Origin: an uncultured Desulfovibrionaceae bacterium
GTDB taxonomy: Bacteria; Desulfobacterota; Desulfovibrionia; Desulfovibrionales; Desulfovibrionaceae
Reading direction: 5' to 3'
DNA length: 64,000 nucleotides
Assembly: GCA_944325195.1 (NCBI GenBank)
Contig: CALUZB010000017.1
Span: 52,068 to 116,067 of the forward strand
Shown here: positions 44,531 to 50,936 of the stretch, in pieces
Layout of the letters: every line of letters begins with the position of its first letter
Position numbering within the stretch: position 1 is the first letter of the stretch
Position numbers and translations under genes: made by a program
Notes under the pieces: model-generated
What the model was told of the DNA's origin: nothing
Databases searched by the model: none
What the model saw: the letters and a program-made list of their open reading frames with translations, nothing else

Positions 44531-45478
44531 TTAAATTTTATGGCTGAGGTCGATCGCTTGCGCCGGTTCCGCCGTCTTGGGCGCGTATGCGGAAAAATCG
44601 CTTGCCAGCGGGGATGGCCCGCGCCCTTCCAGCTCGCGCCAGTAGGCTTCCACAGGGCTGATTTTCTCCACCCCGGTCGGGCTTGCAAAATTAACAGTTT
44701 TATCATCTCCGGCCCGCTCCAGGGCGTCGAGCATGGCATTGATGCGCTCGTGCTCAGCAGGCTTAACCTTACCTTCGCTGGTCAGTTTTTCCAGGCGGGC
44801 CCGGCGCTCTCCGGCCTTTACCTCGCCTTTGTAAGCTGCAAACTCGGCGGCTGTTGCCTCTGCCTGTTTCTCCGCAGTGGCCCGGCCGGCCAGGGCCTCG
44901 TCCAACGCCTTTTGCAGAGCGCCTGCCCGGGCTTCCAGCTCCGCGTTTTTTGTTTGCAGTTCCTTAAGCATATTTTCCATAGTTTCTCCTTCCGGTTCCA
45001 GGGCAGGGCCAAGCTCCGCCGCGGAAAAATTAATGGTCAGGCGGCCGTCTTCGGCAAACTCCACCGCGCCCAGGCCGCTGATTGCCGGGGGTACCGCCCC
45101 TAAAAGCCCCACGTGCCTCAGCCTTTTCCCATCGGGGTGCAGGCTCATGGACACGTATCTGTAATGCCCATTCTGCACTTTTTCCTTCGCGTCCGTTGAA
45201 ATCTGTGCAATTTCTGCAAACAATTTTTCACCGTCGCGCTTCAGGGTTTTGACCCAGCCCTGGGCAGGCTCGTTGTCTTTGGGGTGGCCGAATACCAGCG
45301 GGGCCTCTTCCTCAGATGCTGCATAGTTGGCCGCAATTTCATCCAGCAGTTCAGGCGTTAATCGGCGCTTCCTGCCGCTGCTGTCCGCAAACTCGCCCGT
45401 ACGGGCTATCGCTATCCAGCGGGTTGCCGGTGGTTGGCCGGTTCCCTGTTGTTTTTTCAGCTTGTCTGTTTCAGTCAT
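44531..45478 (-). CDS. Phage head protease with embedded scaffold (Mu gpI/Z-like)
   Basis: 315 aa. The N-terminal half (ARTGEFADSSGRKRRLTPEL, PLVFGHPKDNEPAQGWVKTL, YRYVSMSLHPDGKRLRHVGL) is a Mu gpI-type capsid maturation protease with the His and Ser expected. From about residue 165 it is a coiled coil (ETMENMLKELQTKNAELEAR...) like gpZ scaffold; an internal ATG at MENMLKE (ETMENM) could yield a separate scaffold protein as in Mu. Confidence 0.8.
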   Translation of the reverse strand: MTETDKLKKQQGTGQPPATRWIAIARTGEFADSSGRKRRLTPELLDEIAANYAASEEEAPLVFGHPKDNEPAQGWVKTLKRDGEKLFAEIAQISTDAKEKVQNGHYRYVSMSLHPDGKRLRHVGLLGAVPPAISGLGAVEFAEDGRLTINFSAAELGPALEPEGETMENMLKELQTKNAELEARAGALQKALDEALAGRATAEKQAEATAAEFAAYKGEVKAGERRARLEKLTSEGKVKPAEHERINAMLDALERAGDDKTVNFASPTGVEKISPVEAYWRELEGRGPSPLASDFSAYAPKTAEPAQAIDLSHKI

Positions 45479-45572
45479 GTTTCCTCACGCAGGTGTTCAG
45501 GGTTTACGGACGGTAAAGTCCGGGGAACACATGGCCTCACTTTATCGCGGAGGAAAAGGCGTTGCGCTTCTG

Positions 45573-45600
45573 GGGGTAATATGTGGAAGGTTTTTAGGAA
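45573..45600 (-). promoter_or_regulatory. Putative late promoter motif, copy B
   Basis: Minus-strand TTCCTAAAAACCTTCCACAT followed by ATTACCCCC, about 95 bp upstream of the protease gene and downstream of the inserted membrane-protein gene. About 54 bp here align with copy D near 48.3 kb. Confidence 0.55.
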
Positions 45601-45635
45601 TGAATTAAGGAGAAAATTATATCATGAATATTTGT

Positions 45636-46106
45636 TTAACGATTAGCTGCTCTTGCCTGTTCATTTATATCATCTTTCAACCTCTGTATCTCATTAAAAT
45701 TTATCATGAAGTATACTGTAGATATGAGAATTACTGACATAGCAAAGTTAGTCAACATGCTGTAAAGCATACTTTCCGGGTTAGGCAATGCTGGATAACG
45801 ACTAGTTAAACTGAGGAGGTTACCGTCAACTATCTGGAGGCTAAAAAGATAGATTATTACATCTATAATAAATAAACATATAAAACGCACCTTAATTCCA
45901 TTAATATTCTTTTTTATCCGCTTGTGTACAGTTGCATTCTTAATTTTATCAAAGTCAAAACCAACAATAAGACTTAGGCCAATGGAAAGGAAAATACTCG
46001 CAACAGTCAAAAGAGTTGAAAGTAATCGCTCAGTTGCTTCAATACCAAGAAGAGACGGCACTATGGTAAAAAAAGCAACAAGCAATATAATAACGCAACT
46101 ATTCAT
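45636..46106 (-). CDS. Small multi-span membrane protein, copy 2
   Basis: 156 aa, AT-rich, three to four hydrophobic helices (VIILLVAFFTIVPSLLG, TLLTVASIFLSIGLSLIVGF, RFICLFIIDVIIYLFSL, AMSVILISTVYFMINF) and the tail NEIQRLKDDINEQ. Same layout and related tail to the protein at 37472. Sits directly downstream of Rha cassette 2. Function unknown. Confidence 0.6.
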   Translation of the reverse strand: MNSCVIILLVAFFTIVPSLLGIEATERLLSTLLTVASIFLSIGLSLIVGFDFDKIKNATVHKRIKKNINGIKVRFICLFIIDVIIYLFSLQIVDGNLLSLTSRYPALPNPESMLYSMLTNFAMSVILISTVYFMINFNEIQRLKDDINEQARAANR

Positions 46107-46242
46107 TTAGCTTTGCTCTTGTTCGTTAAGAACTACAATCATCTCTTGGCGCAATTGTTCTTCCACCAAAAAATCTTTGTCGGTTGTTTCAATGCGGCGG
46201 ATAACGTCACTTTAGCCCGAACCGGAACAGGCCGCGTCGCCG

Positions 46243-46270
46243 GAGATAATCTGTGGAAGTTTTTTGAAAG
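46243..46270 (-). promoter_or_regulatory. Putative late promoter motif, copy C
   Basis: Minus-strand TTCAAAAAACTTCCACAGAT followed by TATCTCC, behind the terminator of Rha cassette 2 and 137 bp upstream of the membrane-protein gene. Confidence 0.5.
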
Positions 46271-46285
46271 GGGATTTTTGAAAGC

Positions 46286-46325
46286 AAAAAGGCCCGCCCC
46301 GCGCGTCGCGCGGAAGCGGGCCGAT
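46286..46325 (-). terminator. Terminator of Rha cassette 2
   Basis: Minus strand GGCCCGCTTCCGCGC pairs with GCGCGGGGCGGGCC and is followed by TTTTTGC. Counterpart of the cassette 1 terminator. Confidence 0.85.
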
Positions 46326-46343
46326 TTAAGAGGAAGGGAGAAA

Positions 46344-46565
46344 TCAGTTAATCCGACCGCTTGCGGGCGGCAGGCTCCACAAAGAGTCGGAAAAGTCTTG
46401 CCGGGAATGCCTTCTTGCCTCGTTCAGGGCGAGCAAATCGTCCATAATCAACTCGAAGCCGTTCAGCCCGGCCTCGCTGAGCAGGGGTTTCTCCGACTTT
46501 TGCAGCAGCCGGAATATTTCGGAGACAAAAGTAAACCGGGCGTCAAAGTTTGCAAAGTTCCGCAT
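46344..46565 (-). CDS. Small Rha-cassette protein, copy 2
   Basis: 73 aa (FDARFTFVSEIFRLLQKSEK, LNGFELIMDDLLALNEARRH). Same position, ribosome site (AAGGAGG) and size as the protein at 35479, with weak sequence similarity. Function unknown. Confidence 0.7.
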   Translation of the reverse strand: MRNFANFDARFTFVSEIFRLLQKSEKPLLSEAGLNGFELIMDDLLALNEARRHSRQDFSDSLWSLPPASGRIN

Positions 46566-46575
46566 GGCCGCCTCC

Positions 46576-47244
46576 TTATTCTTCCCTCGCGGGAACGGAT
46601 ACCTGCATCAGCAGCCGCTTGAACCGCCGAACGGTATTGCGCAAAGTACTGGGCGGGCAGTCGAGCAGGCGGGCGGTTTCCGTGCGGGTGAGCCCCTTTT
46701 GCAGATAGGGCACGGCCTTTTCCAGACGGATAAGCCCGTCCTTGCGGCGCATTTCGCGTTGCCCCTTCCGCTCGCCTTCCTTAAAACCTTTAAGCCAGCT
46801 TTGTTTTTCCGCCGCTTCCAGGGCAAGCGGGGTAACGCCGCTGGCCAGGCCCTGCTGATATCCGGCCTCGCGGGCCAGTTCCAGCGCGTGCGCCTCCAAG
46901 GCGTTGAACGCTTCAATGTAGCGGATTTTCCATTCAATCGCCCGCTTGGAATTGTAGCCCATCGCCAGCAGGGTAAATCCGTCGCGTGTCAGTAGGTATA
47001 GCGGTTCCTGCCTGCTGGAATTATTAGGCCCCGCAACGGTTTGGAACGTGGGCTCAAAATTGAGCTCACGAAATGAATCGGGAATTTTTACAGAAATAGC
47101 CTTGATATCCCGCAGTACATTTTTATGCTTAATCTCAAAATGCTCCGCGATTTCTAATGAGGTTACAGCCGGGCGGCCGTTTAAAGTGGTGGTAAGCAGT
47201 TGCTCCGGGCCGCCGCTCAGGGGAAGGGGTGAATTGCCGGTCAT
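46576..47244 (-). CDS. rha: Rha-type antirepressor/regulator, copy 2
   Basis: 222 aa. Rha domain (RPAVTSLEIAEHFEIKHKNV, LLTRDGFTLLAMGYNSKRAI) and the C-terminal part LTRTETARLLDCPPSTLRNT almost shared with copy 1. The N-terminal domains of the copies are much more diverged than their C-termini, suggesting that recognition specificity was exchanged. AGGAG six bases before ATG 47244 is part of a leader hairpin. Confidence 0.85.
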   Translation of the reverse strand: MTGNSPLPLSGGPEQLLTTTLNGRPAVTSLEIAEHFEIKHKNVLRDIKAISVKIPDSFRELNFEPTFQTVAGPNNSSRQEPLYLLTRDGFTLLAMGYNSKRAIEWKIRYIEAFNALEAHALELAREAGYQQGLASGVTPLALEAAEKQSWLKGFKEGERKGQREMRRKDGLIRLEKAVPYLQKGLTRTETARLLDCPPSTLRNTVRRFKRLLMQVSVPAREE

Positions 47245-47456
47245 ATTGACCTCCTAGTAAGTTTTCGATTGACCTTCGCCGAAATGACAAAGGCCGGGAG
47301 CTCGAAACTGTACTAGGGCAGCCAGGCCTATTTCCCTTAAACGGGTATTATATTAGCCTACTCCCGGCCTAATGGCCGAATTATACCCCAAAATCGGGCG
47401 CAAAAAAAGCCTTCTGTCGGGGCGGCGTCCGCCTAGTAGGAGTTTTCGAGGCTCCG
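47245..47456 (-). ncRNA. Structured 5' leader of rha copy 2
   Basis: Same three-segment layout as copy 1: X1 (47455-47431), Y (47317-47296), X2 (about 47268-47251). The variable stem is CCTAGTA/TACTAGG here instead of CCTAACG/CGTTAGG, changed in X1, Y and X2 together. The invariant part includes TCGAAAC, GGCCGGGAG and a region around AACGGGTATT. Alternative pairings would hide or free the ribosome site. Confidence 0.65.
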
Positions 47457-47463
47457 TGTTTTC

Positions 47464-47493
47464 CCTTTACGCCGGAACGGCCGGACTTGTCAA
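47464..47493 (-). promoter_or_regulatory. Promoter of Rha cassette 2
   Basis: Minus strand TTGACA (47493-47488), 18-bp spacer, TAAAGG (47469-47464). The operator-like CATTCAAAATGAGAA (47503-47517) lies about ten bases upstream, differing from the phage-end motif CACGCAAAATGAGAA at two positions. Confidence 0.6.
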
Positions 47494-47529
47494 CCAATTT
47501 TTCATTCAAAATGAGAACGGACAATCCCT

Positions 47530-47616
47530 GTAAAAACCCGGCTCCTGTGATAAGCTGCGCATCTGCATTAACTCAACCTTACAGCCCCGCACCGTGCGGG
47601 AGTTCACAGGAGCCGG
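47530..47616 (-). ncRNA. Candidate small structured RNA or elaborate terminator
   Basis: CCGGCTCCTGTGA (47538-47550) pairs perfectly with 47604-47616; the enclosed 53 bases contain the near-palindrome CCCGCACCGTGCGGG. On the minus strand the 3' arm is followed by TTTTT. It ends the small transcript from 48.2-47.66 kb or is an independent RNA. Confidence 0.5.
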
Positions 47617-47660
47617 AAATAGTTTGTTCCCCGGCTTTTTAGGGGGTTCTCAAGCGTCGG

Positions 47661-47975
47661 TTACGCCCGCTCCACTTCCCTCCATTTATATTTCACAACC
47701 TTGCCGTCTTCGCATTCCCCCATAATCCCGCCTTCAAACATCAGGATATGCGGGTACTTCCCACCTCCGTTTTCAGGATCATAACGCGCATATATCGCTT
47801 TCTCCCAACTCCCTTCGTCATCCTTTACAACCACCTTGTCCCCAAAGCTGAAATTCGCGCTTTTTCCGCGCAGCCGCCTGTATAACCATTTCAACACGCT
47901 GAGCAGGACAATCCAGCAGAAGGAAGCCAGAAAGCAGGCCAGAAAAACGTTAAAAAAAAGTGTGAAAGTTTGCAT
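47661..47975 (-). CDS. Small membrane-anchored protein
   Basis: 104 aa. N-terminal hydrophobic helix (FFNVFLACFLASFCWIVLLS), basic stretch, then an SH3-like beta region (FSFGDKVVVKDDEGSWEKAI, YDPENGGGKYPHILMFEGG). Family not recognised. Accessory gene between Rha cassette 2 and the head genes. Confidence 0.55.
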   Translation of the reverse strand: MQTFTLFFNVFLACFLASFCWIVLLSVLKWLYRRLRGKSANFSFGDKVVVKDDEGSWEKAIYARYDPENGGGKYPHILMFEGGIMGECEDGKVVKYKWREVERA

Positions 47976-47992
47976 TGATACTCCTCCTTAAA

Positions 47993-48190
47993 TCAGATTT
48001 TGTTTTCGACTTCGTGATAAGTCAGCAGCGGGCGCAAAGTAATCACGGCCTGTTCGCCTCTTGGTGCGAGCAATTCATTCAAAGCGCAGGCAAGGGCGCG
48101 CGCCGCGTCCCATGTCTCCGCATCACGCTGTTTTAAAACCTCAAGTATCGCGTCACGATACCCTATGATTTTTTCTTCATTTCCCGGCAT
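47993..48190 (-). CDS. Small unknown protein
   Basis: 65 aa, helical (KIIGYRDAILEVLKQRDAET, AARALACALNELLAPRGE). GGAGAAGG lies five bases before ATG 48190. Just upstream of, and probably co-transcribed with, the 104-aa protein gene from promoter motif D. Confidence 0.55.
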   Translation of the reverse strand: MPGNEEKIIGYRDAILEVLKQRDAETWDAARALACALNELLAPRGEQAVITLRPLLTYHEVENKI

Positions 48191-48281
48191 GTCCTTCTCC
48201 TCGCCGCCATCATTGACGCCGCTCCGGCCGCCCGGCGGGTACGCATGACCTTAGCGCGGAAGGAAAAGCCCTGCGCTTACC

Positions 48282-48309
48282 GGGGTAATCTGTGGAAGGT
48301 TTTTAGGAA
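48282..48309 (-). promoter_or_regulatory. Putative late promoter motif, copy D
   Basis: Minus-strand TTCCTAAAAACCTTCCACAG followed by ATTACCCCGG; 92 bp before the 65-aa gene. The best match to copy B. Confidence 0.55.
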
Positions 48310-48399
48310 GGCCCCGCTGAAACATACGATTATACTCCCGTATCCTATTGCCTTTTCCGCTTAATTGAACAATAGTTTGAAATACGAGAGGTCGTAAAA

Positions 48400-49329
48400 A
48401 TGTTTTCCGGAAACGCAGCTTTCACGCTTTTCTATGACGGCGAGGCATTGCACTCAAACCTGATGGATGTGCGGGATCTTACCCCCGCTCTTTTAGCGTT
48501 CGCCGACATGCTGGAGCAGGCCAACCGCACGCTCAACGGCAATAAAGCCGCCGTTAAAGTCAATGTGCGAGTCTTTGAAAAAGGGAGTTTCGGAATCAGC
48601 TTTGAGGTGGTTCAAAGTCTTACGCAGGCATTCCAAAGCCTTATTTCTCCACATGGAGAAATTCGTAACGCCCTTGAAATTTTAGCCCTGCTCGGCATAA
48701 CCCCCACCGCTGTGGGCTTGGGACTCTTCCAGCTTATTAAAAAAATGAAGGGAAAGAACCCTAAATCAACAAAGAGAATGGAGTCCGGCAATATTTCCAT
48801 TTCCTTTGAAGCCGAGCCCGGACAAATTGAGGAAGTGGAAGTCACGGTTGAAACAGCCGGACTTTTAGCGGACAAACAGATGCGCGTCTCTATTGGAAAA
48901 ATCATGGAGCCGCTCAAGAAAACCGGCGTCGAAACTCTTGCGGTAAAACAGCCGGATGGCGCCGTCATACCTCTGGTAAACAAAAAAGAAGCGATTTACT
49001 TTGAACCTCCCGCAATGGAGCCGATACCGATTGATATTGACGAGACGCCGCAGGAAACAATGTTCAGTATTGTAAGCCTGTCTTTTAAAGAGGATAACAA
49101 ATGGAAACTGTCGGACGGTAACAATACTTTTAACGTTAAAATCAGCGACAAGGATTTCATTGACAGAGTTCAGCGAAAAAATGAGAGCTTTGCGAAAAAC
49201 GATCTCTTGCGCGTCATGTTGGTCAAAAGGCAGTCCACAACCAGCGAGGGGCTGAAAACTGAATATGAAGTCGTCAAGGTGCTTGAGCATAAGGCCGCTG
49301 AGCGACAACTGTTTTTGCCTTACGTTTAA
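48400..49329 (+). CDS. Unknown accessory protein on the opposite strand
   Basis: 309 aa. N-terminus FTLFYDGEALHSNLMDVRDL and LTPALLAFADMLEQANRTLN, middle helix GITPTAVGLGLFQLIKKMKG, C-terminal beta-rich part (MFSIVSLSFKEDNKWKLSDG, DLLRVMLVKRQSTTSEGLKT). I recall similar uncharacterised proteins in mobile elements but cannot name a function. GAGGTCG precedes ATG 48400. Read against the late operon and followed by a probable ncRNA; looks like a moron. Confidence 0.65.
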   Translation: MFSGNAAFTLFYDGEALHSNLMDVRDLTPALLAFADMLEQANRTLNGNKAAVKVNVRVFEKGSFGISFEVVQSLTQAFQSLISPHGEIRNALEILALLGITPTAVGLGLFQLIKKMKGKNPKSTKRMESGNISISFEAEPGQIEEVEVTVETAGLLADKQMRVSIGKIMEPLKKTGVETLAVKQPDGAVIPLVNKKEAIYFEPPAMEPIPIDIDETPQETMFSIVSLSFKEDNKWKLSDGNNTFNVKISDKDFIDRVQRKNESFAKNDLLRVMLVKRQSTTSEGLKTEYEVVKVLEHKAAERQLFLPYV

Positions 49330-49346
49330 AAAACCTTTGATATTGC

Positions 49347-49598
49347 TTGACTTCACCCCTGTTCAGACGTATTTAAAAAGTGGGCGCTGACTACGTTACG
49401 GCTGCTTCCTTTCCTCGCTGGAAAAGTTCATTCAATGAACTGAGTAGAGGTCGTAAAGAAGGGACTGCCATTCCTTTTAGGAATGTAAAACGTGCGTAAC
49501 CACTGACACTAGAACAGGCTGGAACCGAGTAAGTGGGGCACCCGTTTTGGCGACCTGTTGCGGCCAAGACAAAAACCGGATTCAAATCCGGTTTTTTA
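49347..49598 (+). ncRNA. Candidate ncRNA with own promoter and terminator
   Basis: TTGACT (49347-49352), 17-bp spacer and TATTTA (49370-49375) would start a transcript near 49382; an intrinsic terminator (AACCGGATTCAAATCCGGTT plus T run) ends it at about 49598. No plus-strand reading frame fits. The ~215-nt RNA would hold hairpins GTTCA-TTCAA-TGAAC and CATTCCT-TTT-AGGAATG. The same DNA can be read on the minus strand as a 79-codon frame (49391-49630) ending SLNELFQRGKEAAVT that distantly recalls P4 Ash-type products; I favour the RNA. Confidence 0.5.
49572..49598. terminator. Bidirectional terminator
   Basis: AACCGGATT and AATCCGGTT, with A and T runs outside; ends both the plus-strand unit and the minus-strand head morphogenesis gene, whose stop is at 49596. 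Confidence 0.8.
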
Positions 49599-50936
49599 TT
49601 CTTCCCGGTAAAGCAACGCGGCATTGCCATACTCCAACAACATCTTACGCCTCAAGTCGTCCAGATATTTAATGATGTATTTTTCATCAGATGTTACCGC
49701 CGGTGTAAAAACCGTTGAGCCAGACCAGCTTCTTCCGTTATAAAGACGAAAGACGCTCAAGCCTCCAAGTTTTTTCTTCTCTTGTTCGAGATAAAACATC
49801 CTGATCAGGCTTAGTGTCTGAATAGTTTTTCCTCTGGACAATACCAATGGATGTGACCAGATTTCATAAGGATTCTTAATCGTTCTGGCTAAAAGCTTCA
49901 GATACTTTTCCCTTCCCTGTTTTGCCACCTTAAATTTATTTTCCTTTTTATCCAGAAACAGCCTTTCATTGATCACCAAAGGCAGATTAACGCCCGGCAA
50001 CCTAAATAACTTGCTCTGTCCGTACTTAGCGCCAAACTCCTCCAGAAAGGCATTGATATAACCCATCTGGGTAAGATTTCCCGGCAGCAAATCCTTAGAA
50101 CCTACTTTAATAATATGCTTTTCCGGGATATCGGCCAGGGAAACAAAGCAGGCGTCGCCTTCCGTGATTGAACTGAAGTTCCTGGGCGAGCGGCACAAAA
50201 ACACCCCTTTGGGTTTGCCCTTGCCCGGTTCCCGGAAATCCACCGGGCCGGGCTGTAACCCCGCCAACCAGTCCTTGCCCGGATTATGCCTGAACCCGTC
50301 GTCCGCTCCCGGCCTGGCCACCCGGTATTCCATGCCGGTCTTGGGGTCTTTGTAGAGCAGGTCGCGGGGGATTTCCTGTTGCACTTCCAAACCGCGCCGC
50401 TCCACTTCCCGGCCGGAAACCGCCCGGGCCCCGCAACGGCAGGAAAATCCGTTCGGCGGGTAGTTGGCGTCCCAGAACGGGTGGTCTATCGGGAAAACCA
50501 TGCCGCCCAACACCGCATGAGACGGCCTGACCCGGCGGTCGCCCACCGTGTAATATTCCAGATACGGGAAATACTTCTTTGTGGACTGCATCTGAGCCCA
50601 GCGCCCGGCGGAGTAAGCGGTCTGCAGGTTGGTGCGCAGAATATTGGCCACCCGGTGACCCTGCCAACCCTTCTCCGCCAGTAGCGGAGCAATCCGCTCT
50701 TTAAACTCTTTCAGCCCGGTTCCATTTTCAATGGCTTCCCGCAAAGCCTGGTGTAACAGGGCCACCTGATCCTGGCGGGCCAGCCCGGCCGCGGTAAAGG
50801 CGCGGGAGCGCGCTCCCTCAGACAATTGCCTGATTTCCGATTCAGTTAAGGGAATGCGGTCTTTCCAGAAAGCCAGCGCCTCTTCCGGGGTAAGTCCGGG
50901 AGTTTCAAATTCAAACTCAGTTTTGAACTCAGGCAT
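49596..50936 (-). CDS. Head morphogenesis protein with C-terminal nuclease-like domain
   Basis: 446 aa. The first ~240 residues are a Mu gp30/SPP1 gp7 head morphogenesis domain (GLARQDQVALLHQALREAIE, NILRTNLQTAYSAGRWAQMQ, RRVRPSHAVLGGMVFPIDHP, NYPPNGFSCRCGARAVSG). The last ~190 residues resemble phage-encoded BECR-fold nuclease domains (PBECR type) often fused here (LARTIKNPYEIWSHPLVL, FRLYNGRSWSGSTVF). ATG 50936 after GGAGAGGA; overlaps the portal gene by eight bases. Confidence 0.8.
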   Translation of the reverse strand: MPEFKTEFEFETPGLTPEEALAFWKDRIPLTESEIRQLSEGARSRAFTAAGLARQDQVALLHQALREAIENGTGLKEFKERIAPLLAEKGWQGHRVANILRTNLQTAYSAGRWAQMQSTKKYFPYLEYYTVGDRRVRPSHAVLGGMVFPIDHPFWDANYPPNGFSCRCGARAVSGREVERRGLEVQQEIPRDLLYKDPKTGMEYRVARPGADDGFRHNPGKDWLAGLQPGPVDFREPGKGKPKGVFLCRSPRNFSSITEGDACFVSLADIPEKHIIKVGSKDLLPGNLTQMGYINAFLEEFGAKYGQSKLFRLPGVNLPLVINERLFLDKKENKFKVAKQGREKYLKLLARTIKNPYEIWSHPLVLSRGKTIQTLSLIRMFYLEQEKKKLGGLSVFRLYNGRSWSGSTVFTPAVTSDEKYIIKYLDDLRRKMLLEYGNAALLYREE

